A DNA stretch of 10,704 bases from Betaproteobacteria bacterium (GTDB lineage: Bacteria > Pseudomonadota > Gammaproteobacteria > Burkholderiales > SG8-39): positions 1-10,704 of the forward strand of contig JAAOZY010000406.1 in assembly GCA_012274205.1 (NCBI GenBank), in the 5' to 3' direction. The notes under the pieces are model-generated. The model saw nothing but the letters and a program-made list of their open reading frames with translations. It made no database searches and had not been told where the DNA came from. The number at the start of each line of letters is the position of its first letter. Positions within the stretch are counted from its first letter, which is position 1. The position numbers and the translations under genes were made by a program. Shown here in pieces: positions 5,979 to 10,704 of the stretch.

Positions 5979-6677
5979 GTGACGGCTGCCGAGACAGGCA
6001 GGCCGGAGCAGGCGCCGCACGCCCGGCGGTTTCTGCGCACCCCGGGTGACGTGCAAAGGTTCTTCTGGCTTGTCTTCTTTGTTCCGGTAAACCTTTTGTT
6101 CCCGGCGGCACTGTTCGCGCTGGTGCCAATTCAGCCCGCGCTGGATTCGGCGCCGTACGTCGTCGTAGCTGTCAAGGCGGCGTATTTTCTGATGGTCGGC
6201 TTTGGCGTCCTGAGCTTACGCACAGTATGGCAACCGCTGGACGACCTGCCCTCGCGCACAGCGGTGTGGGGATATCGACTGGCCGGGTCGCTGAGCATCG
6301 CGGCGCTCCTGGTCGTGCATGCCGGGAGCGCCTACCAATTCGGGCGCGTGGAGCGCGAAATCAATCGCAATATGCTGTCCGCCAACAAAGCCCTGCCGAT
6401 TACACCTCAAGCGGGTTTGCGCGTGGATCGGGTGAAACTGGAACGACGCGAATGGATCTACGCATCCACACTGACCCAGCAGCTCGCAGCACAGATTGAT
6501 CGGGCGAAATTCGGCGCGGCAGTTCGGCCGGTGCTCGCCGGTGTTATCTGCGCCGATGCGTGGCAACGCCGGCTGCTGGGGCTGGGCATACGCATCCGCT
6601 ACGTCTACCGCGATCGAAACGGCGAGCCGGTCGTCGACGAAGTGTTCGAGCGCGGCACCTGTCCCGGAAAGATTTGA
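5979..6677 (+). CDS. Membrane protein of unknown function with three predicted helices and a periplasmic C-terminal domain
   Basis: I cannot name this 232-residue protein. It has hydrophobic segments at about 29-50, 58-80 and 100-119. Arginines at 16, 17, 20 and 27 and in the loop between helices 2 and 3 place the N-terminus inside, so the domain from about 120 to 232 should be periplasmic. That domain has the order NKALP (136-140), GLRVDRVKLERREWIY (146-161), C191, then a GIRIRYVYRDRNGEP stretch (203-217) and C228. This spacing recalls a widespread bacterial domain of unknown function, and the two cysteines could pair in a disulfide. The GTG start is the first in the frame after an in-frame gap; GGGGAC about 9 nt upstream is a modest ribosome site, so the start is not certain. 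It lies 13 bp before the TraX gene and is likely co-transcribed with it. Confidence 0.7.
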   Translation: MTAAETGRPEQAPHARRFLRTPGDVQRFFWLVFFVPVNLLFPAALFALVPIQPALDSAPYVVVAVKAAYFLMVGFGVLSLRTVWQPLDDLPSRTAVWGYRLAGSLSIAALLVVHAGSAYQFGRVEREINRNMLSANKALPITPQAGLRVDRVKLERREWIYASTLTQQLAAQIDRAKFGAAVRPVLAGVICADAWQRRLLGLGIRIRYVYRDRNGEPVVDEVFERGTCPGKI

Positions 6678-6690
6678 GGAAAGGTTCGCT

Positions 6691-7398
6691 TTGCAATTGT
6701 CATTCGCCCGCTTGCGCAGCATTCCTCCTCTCGTCCCGGGAACACTCGAGGCGCTGAAGTGGCTGGCTGTCGCTTTGATGACCGTGGACCACATCAATTT
6801 GCAACTGCTCTATTCCAAGTACCCGATTTTGTACGCCATGGGCAGGGTTTCCTTGCCGCTGTTCGTATTCGTGCTTGCCTACAACCTGGCGCGACCGGAG
6901 GCGAAGGCGAATGGGGCTGCGCTTCGTGTCTTGCGGCGCCTGATGCCGGTAGCGCTCATATCGTGCCTGCCCTACATGGAACTCAATCTGGAAACGTTTG
7001 GCTGGCGTCCCCTCAACGTACTGTTCACCTTGGCGGCTGGAACCGCGATCGTCGCTCTGCTTGAACATCCGACGCGGCGCAGACTCATCGCGGCGGTGCT
7101 GCTGTATGCGGGCTCGGGCGCGCTCGTCGACTACGGCTGGATCGGCGTCGGCCTGTTTGTCTGCTGTTGGCATTTGTTTCGCAGCCCCAGCCTGTTTTGG
7201 GCCGGATGCAGCTTGATTTTTCTGTTGCTGCTCGGCTGCCTCAACCATAATCAATGGGCGCTGATGGTATTGCCCGTGCTCGGGCTGGCGTTCATGTGCC
7301 GCCTGAACCTTCCTCGTGTACGCAACGCGCTTTATTACTATTACCCGCTGCATCTCGCGGCAATCGTCGCGCTGAAGATTGCGATCTTTGGACAGTGA
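6691..7398 (+). CDS. TraX-family integral membrane protein (putative acetyltransferase)
   Basis: A 235-residue polytopic membrane protein. Family features in order: LKWLAVALMTVDHINL (22-37) with the conserved D33-H34, GRVSLPLFVFVLAYNLAR (51-68), RPLNVLFTLAAG (106-117), DYGWIGVGL (147-155), and YYYYPLHLAAIVAL (215-228). TraX of plasmid F acetylates the pilin N-terminus; chromosomal relatives acetylate other envelope substrates or are uncharacterised. The start is taken as TTG at 6691 because GAGGAAAGG ends 6 nt upstream; another TTG at 6697 is possible, and upstream codons in this frame lie inside the preceding gene. No pilin, relaxase or mating-channel gene is nearby, so a role in conjugation is not supported. 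A sample line of this gene counts 55% GC against 68% in the peroxidase gene, hinting at a different origin. Confidence 0.83.
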   Translation: MQLSFARLRSIPPLVPGTLEALKWLAVALMTVDHINLQLLYSKYPILYAMGRVSLPLFVFVLAYNLARPEAKANGAALRVLRRLMPVALISCLPYMELNLETFGWRPLNVLFTLAAGTAIVALLEHPTRRRLIAAVLLYAGSGALVDYGWIGVGLFVCCWHLFRSPSLFWAGCSLIFLLLLGCLNHNQWALMVLPVLGLAFMCRLNLPRVRNALYYYYPLHLAAIVALKIAIFGQ

Positions 7399-7478
7399 CA
7401 GACTCGGTCATGCGTCGAAGACCCGCGTCAGTTCTGGGCTTCCGGCCGTCTTGCAATGCTTCCCGGTTTCGTTCATGC

Positions 7479-7495
7479 TTGCATTACAAATGCAA
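7479..7495. promoter_or_regulatory. Operator-like inverted repeat before the toxin-antitoxin genes
   Basis: TTGCATT (7479-7485) and AATGCAA (7489-7495) are perfect 7-bp complements around ACA, ending 14 bp before the antitoxin start. Related words TTGCAATGC (7451-7459) and TGCAATGCA (7491-7499) flank or overlap it. Ribbon-helix-helix antitoxins repress their own promoters through short repeats of this kind, so autoregulation is likely. TACAAA at 7485-7490 could be the -10 box, which would place the operator over the promoter. Confidence 0.65.
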
Positions 7496-7509
7496 TGCAC
7501 GGAGCGCCC

Positions 7510-7806
7510 ATGAAAACTGCCGCCATTCCCGCAGTCCGCGTCTCACCCGAACTGCGCCAGGCCGCCGAGGCGGTACTCGAAACCGGTGAGACCCTGTCGG
7601 GATTTGTCGAGGACGCGGTGCGCCGCAACGTCGAATTCCGTTATGCGCAGAAGGCGTTCATCGAGCGCGGGCTGGCTGCGGGCGCAAGTGCGAGGAAGTC
7701 GGGCAAATATGTTTTGGCGGCCGCGGTGCTCGGCAAACTCACGCGACGCCTGGACAAGGCGCGCAAGGGCGGCACCCGCCGGACAGGTGGCAAAGCGGCG
7801 GCATGA
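7510..7806 (+). CDS. Ribbon-helix-helix antitoxin of a type II toxin-antitoxin system (YlcI/YnfO-like)
   Basis: A 98-residue protein. Residues about 6-46 fit a ribbon-helix-helix DNA-binding fold: a short strand (IPAVRVSPELR), then two helices around ETGETLSGFVEDAVRRNVEFR. The rest (AFIERGLAAGASARKSGKYVLAAAVLGKL) matches the tail of the YlcI/YnfO-like antitoxins that bind ParE/RelE toxins. It ends in a basic Gly/Lys/Arg-rich stretch (84-96) that is longer than I would expect. The ATG at 7510 is favoured over an upstream in-frame start by GGAG 5 nt before it. It should neutralise the toxin encoded downstream and repress the operon through the repeat at 7479-7495. The 106-bp gap to the toxin gene is unusual for such pairs. 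Confidence 0.8.
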   Translation: MKTAAIPAVRVSPELRQAAEAVLETGETLSGFVEDAVRRNVEFRYAQKAFIERGLAAGASARKSGKYVLAAAVLGKLTRRLDKARKGGTRRTGGKAAA

Positions 7807-7820
7807 GCAGGGAGCAGGGG

Positions 7821-7835
7821 CCCCGCGACGCGGGG
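7821..7835 (+). other. GC hairpin between antitoxin and toxin genes
   Basis: CCCCGCG (7821-7827) and CGCGGGG (7829-7835) are perfect complements around one A; as RNA, six pairs with a 3-nt GAC loop would form. The adjacent GGGGCCCC at 7817-7824 offers a competing fold. It could reduce read-through into the toxin gene. There is no T-run, so full termination is not expected. Confidence 0.4.
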
Positions 7836-7912
7836 ATGCGACCGGCCGCGATTGCCGCCGGACGCCGACAGTGGCGCTTTCGGTACCACGATGAGCTAAC
7901 GGAGGCGGCGGC

Positions 7913-8221
7913 ATGACCCGGTTCAGGGTCCGTTTCACGCCTGAAGCGGAGGCGGACCTGCTGCGTCTGTTCGACTTCCTGCTCGAACAGGACCTCGCTG
8001 CGGCCGAAAGTGCGCGCGAGGCGATTGCCAAGGCAATCGAACTGCTCGAAGTGTTCCCGTTTTCCTGCCGCAAGGCCTTGGGCGGCGACGGCAATCCGTT
8101 CTTGCGCGAACTCATTATTCCCTTCGGCGCCGCCGGCTACGTCGCGCTGTTCGAGATCGAGAACCGTGACACCGTCACTGTCCTTGCTGTGCGCCACCAG
8201 AGGGAAGAGGACTACCACTGA
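7913..8221 (+). CDS. ParE/RelE-family toxin of a type II toxin-antitoxin system
   Basis: A 102-residue protein with the ParE/RelE fold pattern: an N-terminal strand RFRVRFTPEAEADLLRLFDFL (4-23), two helices to about residue 47, then the conserved NPFLRELIIPFGAAGYVALFEI (61-82) with R65, and the C-terminal strand VLAVRHQREEDY (90-101). RELxxPFG-x2-GY and xRHQRExxY are hallmarks of ParE-like toxins. ParE members poison DNA gyrase and RelE members cleave mRNA; the sequence leans to ParE, but the target cannot be fixed from it. The start has GGAGG 7 nt upstream, so it can be translated on its own rather than by coupling to the antitoxin. Length is normal and no disruption is visible, so it is probably functional. 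Remains of an oxidoreductase gene follow after 21 bp. Confidence 0.87.
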   Translation: MTRFRVRFTPEAEADLLRLFDFLLEQDLAAAESAREAIAKAIELLEVFPFSCRKALGGDGNPFLRELIIPFGAAGYVALFEIENRDTVTVLAVRHQREEDYH

Positions 8222-8242
8222 GATATCGATGAGGAGACGCCG

Positions 8243-8481
8243 ATAAAAGCAGCCGTGGTGACACAGAGCGGAGTGGAGGTGCGCGACGTGCCTGCGCCCG
8301 TAGCGGAGCGCAACCAGGTCGTCGTGCGCGTGCGCGCCTGCGCGCCGAACTGCGGGGCGCAATCGAGGCGGGCAAGCTGCGCCTGCCGCTGGACCGCAGC
8401 TTCCCACTCGCAGAGGCGGCTGCGGCGCTTGCCTACATGCGCGCCAATGCGCACTTCGGCAAGATCGTGCTGAGCGCCTGA
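8243..8481 (+). pseudogene. Remnant of a quinone oxidoreductase (MDR-family) gene with large internal deletion
   Basis: The first part (8243 to about 8335) encodes a typical zinc-free quinone oxidoreductase N-terminus: KAAVVTQSGVEVRDVPAP, then NQVVVRVRAC. After that the reading frame must shift by one base. From about 8335 to the stop at 8479-8481 the text is the C-terminus of the same family: AIEAGKLRLPLDRSFPLAEA, then YMRANAHFGKIVLSA. Together they make about 80 residues where family members have about 320, so some 240 central residues, including the nucleotide-binding domain, are gone. The junction lies in a GCGCGTGCGCGCCTGCGCGCC tract, which could have supported a repeat-mediated deletion. 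The expected start codon is ATA at 8243, still preceded by GGAG at the right distance, so initiation also seems lost. No functional product is expected. Confidence 0.85.
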
Positions 8482-8497
8482 CCGGGCCTGGGCCCGG
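8482..8497. terminator. Possible hairpin between convergent transcripts
   Basis: CCGGGC (8482-8487) and GCCCGG (8492-8497) pair around CTGG, right after the pseudogene stop and just before the stop of the convergent YbaK-like gene. It may end transcription from both sides, but no T-run follows on either strand. Confidence 0.3.
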
Positions 8498-8502
8498 GCC
8501 GC

Positions 8503-8997
8503 TTAGAACAGCGGACGGTGCTCTTCGTTCTTGCGCGCGCTGAACGTCATGTGGCGCGCGCCTTTCAGCAGGCCGATAAAATCGCTCGTCTTCATGTGCA
8601 CCAGCGTTTCATGGTCGCCTGCCTCGAAGTAGGTGTCGGGCTGCTCCATGAGGCTGTCGTCCCAGATGGTTTCGATGCCGTAGGCGTCGCCCAGCGGCGG
8701 GACCGCCCCCGGTTCGCAGTCCTGGAACAGATATTTCAGCTTCGTCTCGCTGGCGAGCCGCAGCTCAGGACCGTTGCGCGCGCGCATTTCGCGCATTTCC
8801 AGGCGCCTCGATGCCGGCAGCACCGCCATGACGGCATGGCGGCCGTCTTCGAGCACGACCGCCTTGGCCACGCGCTCGGCCGGCACATCCGATGCTTTGG
8901 CGGTCTGCATGCTGCTGCCGCTGTGGGAATGCTGCATCAAGTCGAATTGGACTTCGTTTACTTCGAGGTAGTCACTCAGTTTCATTGCGATTCCCAT
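8503..8997 (-). CDS. YbaK/aminoacyl-tRNA deacylase-domain protein
   Basis: A 164-residue soluble protein consisting of one YbaK/ProX-type domain. Members of this family hydrolyse wrongly charged tRNA (for example Cys- or Ala-tRNA(Pro)) in trans. Visible features are the lysine K45 in RVAKAVVLE (42-50), the strand VMAVLPASRRLEM (56-68), the substrate-loop GAVPPLG (97-103, the G-x2-PPxG motif), GIETIWDDSL (107-116) and EAGDHETLVHM (125-135). The substrate cannot be told from the sequence. The start at 8997 is selected because AGGAG lies 7-8 nt upstream; another ATG four codons later (8985) has no such site. It has its own promoter with a perfect TATAAT, is divergent from the M23 peptidase gene, and is not in an operon with anything here. 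Confidence 0.85.
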   Translation of the reverse strand: MGIAMKLSDYLEVNEVQFDLMQHSHSGSSMQTAKASDVPAERVAKAVVLEDGRHAVMAVLPASRRLEMREMRARNGPELRLASETKLKYLFQDCEPGAVPPLGDAYGIETIWDDSLMEQPDTYFEAGDHETLVHMKTSDFIGLLKGARHMTFSARKNEEHRPLF

Positions 8998-9028
8998 GAT
9001 GATCTCCTGATCGCGGTGGGTATTTTTC

Positions 9029-9055
9029 ATTATAGACAAGCGCTGGCAGATGCAA
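9029..9055 (-). promoter_or_regulatory. Promoter of the YbaK-like gene
   Basis: On the minus strand a perfect TATAAT lies at 9034-9029, giving a leader of about 25 nt with the AGGAG ribosome site. The candidate -35, TTGCAT at 9055-9050, matches only the TTG core and is 15 bp away, shorter than usual. Confidence 0.55.
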
Positions 9056-9147
9056 TCCCGCGTCGACCCCGGAGAATGCGGCAAATGCAGGCAGCTCGGC
9101 GACGCGTCGAACTGTTCCGGCGCTGCGCGGTCTACTGATTTTCACCC

Positions 9148-9168
9148 GCAGGGCACCTATTGCCCTGC
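9148..9168. repeat. 8+5+8 inverted repeat between divergent YbaK-like and M23 genes
   Basis: GCAGGGCA (9148-9155) and TGCCCTGC (9161-9168) are perfect complements around CCTAT. The repeat lies 55 bp upstream of the M23 start and beyond the YbaK-like promoter. With no T-run on either side, a dimeric regulator site is more likely than a terminator. Confidence 0.5.
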
Positions 9169-9176
9169 AATCGAGC

Positions 9177-9182
9177 GATAAT
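9177..9182 (+). promoter_or_regulatory. Possible -10 box (GATAAT) for the M23 peptidase gene
   Basis: GATAAT (5 of 6 to consensus) sits 41 bp before the start codon and 8 bp after the inverted repeat. No good -35 is present, and the leader lacks a Shine-Dalgarno sequence. TACAAT at 9218-9223 directly abuts the ATG and is less likely to be used. Confidence 0.3.
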
Positions 9183-9223
9183 CCGCACCTGGTTTTCTTA
9201 TCCCTTCTATCCGAAAATACAAT

Positions 9224-10669
9224 ATGAGCAATTTGGAATCCGAAAATCGCGGCAAAAAGTTCCCGGCGCTTGCATTCATTATTCTGATCGTCATCGCCGG
9301 GCTCGCTGCCGCCGCGTTCTACCTGGCGCCGCGTTTCGAACGCGAGGCGCCGCAAATCACGCTGCCGCAGGCCGATGCGCTGGGCCTCGCGCCGATGGAG
9401 ATCGTTGTCGCCGACCGCGGCGCCGGCCTGAAATCGGTGAGCGCCACGCTCTCCGCCGGCGGCACCGAACTCACGCTGGCCTCCGAGCAATACGCCCAGC
9501 CGCTCGCCGAGAAGAAAATCGCGCTCGCCTTGCCGGCGAAGCTCGCCGGCATCAAGGAAGGGCCCGCAGTGCTGCGCGTTGTCGCGCGCGACGCCTCGCT
9601 GTGGAATTTCTTCAAAGGCAACGAGACGCTGGTGCAGAAGAATCTCAGCATCGACCTCACGCCGCCCACCATCGAGCTCATCGCCGATGACCGCTACGTC
9701 AACTTCGGCGGCGTCGGCGTGATCGTCTACAAGGCCTCCGCCGATACGGCCACGAGCGGGATCAAGCTCGGCAATCATTTCTTCCCCGGCTTCCAGGGGC
9801 AGATCAACGGGCACCCGGATTACTTCCTCGCCTTTTTCGCGCATGCCTATGACGTGCCGCCGGAGGCGAAGGCGCAGCTGGTCGCAAGCGACAAGGCCGG
9901 AAATACCAAGGAAATGGCGCTCGTCTACGAACTCAAGGACGTGAAGTACAAGAAGAGCACGATCGCGCTGTCCGACGCCTTTCTGCAGAAGATCACGCCC
10001 TTGCTGAGCGATGCCGGCGCACGCCAGGGGACGCCGAAGGAGATCTTTATCCGCATCAACAAAGGGCTCAGAAAGGAGAACGAAGACAAGATCGCCGCGG
10101 TGACGAGCAAAGCCACGCCGGCCATCCTCTGGCACGGCGCGTTCAGCCAGCTGAGCAACTCCAAGGTCGAAGCCAACTTCGCCGACTCGCGCACCTACAC
10201 CTACAACGGCGAGCAGATCGACACCGCGTTTCACCTCGGCTACGACCTGTCCGTCACCAAGCATTATCCGATCGAGGCCGCCAACAGCGGCACCGTCGCC
10301 TACACTGGCGACCTCGGCATCTACGGCAATGCGGTCATCCTCGATCACGGGCTCGGCCTGTACACGCTCTACGGCCACATGAGTTCCATCGACGTCAAAC
10401 TCGGCGATGCGGTCAAGCAGCGGCAGATCCTGGGCAAGACCGGCGAAACCGGCCTCGCCGCGGGCGATCATCTGCACTACGGCGTCTATCTGGACGGCGT
10501 TGCCATATTGCCGGTGGAGTGGTGGGATCCGAAGTGGATCGCCGACAACATCACGCCCAAGCTCGAAGGCAAGGGCGGCGACGAGATCGCCGAGGCGCAG
10601 CAGCCGAAAGCGCGGCACAAAGCCACGACCAAGGCCGCGAAGAAAGCGGTGCGCAAGCGCCGGCGCTAA
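9224..10669 (+). CDS. Membrane-anchored M23-family (LytM-type) metallopeptidase
   Basis: A 481-residue protein: short cytoplasmic N-terminus, one membrane anchor (about 15-36), a periplasmic region of about 280 residues with beta-rich Ig-like character (for example VVADRGAGLKSVSATLSAGG at 61-80), then an M23 domain at about 330-435. Zinc ligands and catalytic histidines are visible: H337 and D341 in FHLGYD, H385 in YGHMS, and H416/H418 in GDHLHYGVYL. All are intact, so an active Gly-Gly or peptidoglycan cross-link endopeptidase acting on the cell wall is expected. After WWDPKW (433-438) a Lys/Arg/Ala-rich tail (about 462-481) ends the protein, which might contact the negatively charged wall or membrane. 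The ATG at 9224 has no clear ribosome site, but the membrane anchor that follows directly supports this start. A new gene may begin 14 bp after its stop. Confidence 0.9.
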   Translation: MSNLESENRGKKFPALAFIILIVIAGLAAAAFYLAPRFEREAPQITLPQADALGLAPMEIVVADRGAGLKSVSATLSAGGTELTLASEQYAQPLAEKKIALALPAKLAGIKEGPAVLRVVARDASLWNFFKGNETLVQKNLSIDLTPPTIELIADDRYVNFGGVGVIVYKASADTATSGIKLGNHFFPGFQGQINGHPDYFLAFFAHAYDVPPEAKAQLVASDKAGNTKEMALVYELKDVKYKKSTIALSDAFLQKITPLLSDAGARQGTPKEIFIRINKGLRKENEDKIAAVTSKATPAILWHGAFSQLSNSKVEANFADSRTYTYNGEQIDTAFHLGYDLSVTKHYPIEAANSGTVAYTGDLGIYGNAVILDHGLGLYTLYGHMSSIDVKLGDAVKQRQILGKTGETGLAAGDHLHYGVYLDGVAILPVEWWDPKWIADNITPKLEGKGGDEIAEAQQPKARHKATTKAAKKAVRKRRR

Positions 10670-10683
10670 ATAGCGGTTGCAAA

Positions 10684-10704
10684 ATGAGTCAGCAAGACCT
10701 TGCA
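10684..10704 (+). CDS. Possible start of a downstream gene (7 codons, partial)
   Basis: An ATG at 10684 opens a frame (MSQQDLA) that runs to the window edge, 14 bp after the M23 stop. The close spacing and strand fit a co-transcribed gene, but there is no clear ribosome site and too little sequence to identify it. Confidence 0.4.

Noticed and set aside
5797..5982. 61-codon frame overlapping the start of the unknown membrane protein by 4 nt (GTGA)
   Set aside because: The overlap looks like translational coupling, but the frame begins with TTG without a ribosome site and has no recognisable sequence; it crosses the inverted repeat at 5900-5918.
5979..7398. Integrative conjugative element suggested by TraX
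   Set aside because: No relaxase, coupling protein, pilus or integrase genes and no attachment-site repeats are visible; TraX homologues are common on chromosomes.
1..8481. The MDR gene at the left edge and the MDR remnant at 8243-8481 as a split single gene or duplicated element
   Set aside because: Their N-termini differ clearly (MNSATEK... versus KAAVVTQ...) and they sit in opposite orientation, so they are different family members.
8972..10618. Long minus-strand open frame (548 codons) opposite the M23 gene
   Set aside because: It lies antisense to a gene with intact M23 motifs, has no recognisable domain, and is explained by GC-rich codon bias.
1..10704. CRISPR array, tRNA, rRNA or insertion sequence
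   Set aside because: No regularly spaced repeats, no cloverleaf-like T-arm/anticodon pattern and no transposase frame or terminal inverted repeats were found by eye.

Overview
This is a GC-rich window (hand-counted sample lines run from about 55% to 68% GC) from a Gram-negative chromosome. It is most likely a betaproteobacterium of the Burkholderiales, Rhodocyclales or Nitrosomonadales type. The basis is the gene families present: a small eRF1-like 'translational machinery' protein, a soluble AarF/UbiB-like kinase, a YbaK-type deacylase, and a membrane-anchored M23 peptidase with a basic tail. TAGAAT-like -10 boxes also fit. This placement is inference. There is no rRNA, tRNA, CRISPR array, insertion sequence or integrase.

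Layout. A truncated MDR-family (quinone oxidoreductase-like) gene leaves the left edge on the minus strand (516 to 1). Divergent from it is a tightly spaced plus-strand cluster: an EAL-domain protein with a broken catalytic site (673-1485), a single-domain globin (1508-1927), a secreted di-heme cytochrome c peroxidase/MauG-like protein (1951-3132), and, after a 115-bp gap, a secreted TPR protein (3248-3736). Three of the four are linked to heme, oxygen or redox chemistry or to cyclic-di-GMP-type signalling, so they may work as one sensing and peroxide-response unit. Converging on the cluster are a minus-strand ABC1/AarF-like kinase (5111-3756) and, upstream of that, the eRF1-like protein (5677-5285).

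The middle of the window (about 5678-8481) looks like accessory DNA. It starts with a 301-bp non-coding stretch holding two perfect inverted repeats. Next come an unknown three-helix membrane protein (5979-6677) and, 13 bp later, a TraX-family membrane protein (6691-7398). Then comes a type II toxin-antitoxin pair: a ribbon-helix-helix antitoxin (7510-7806) behind a perfect 7+3+7 operator-like repeat, and a ParE/RelE toxin (7913-8221), separated by an unusually long 106-bp gap with a hairpin. It ends with the remains of a quinone oxidoreductase gene (8243-8481) that has lost its start codon and most of its interior.

On the right is a YbaK/prolyl-tRNA-synthetase-associated-domain deacylase on the minus strand (8997-8503), with a perfect TATAAT -10 box. 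Divergent from it is a large M23 peptidase (9224-10669), and the first seven codons of a possible next gene run off the right edge.

The most interesting candidates are: (1) the degenerate-EAL / globin / di-heme peroxidase / TPR cluster, whose EAL transcript may be leaderless; (2) the unknown periplasmic-domain protein paired with TraX; (3) the gapped toxin-antitoxin locus next to a decayed oxidoreductase gene.
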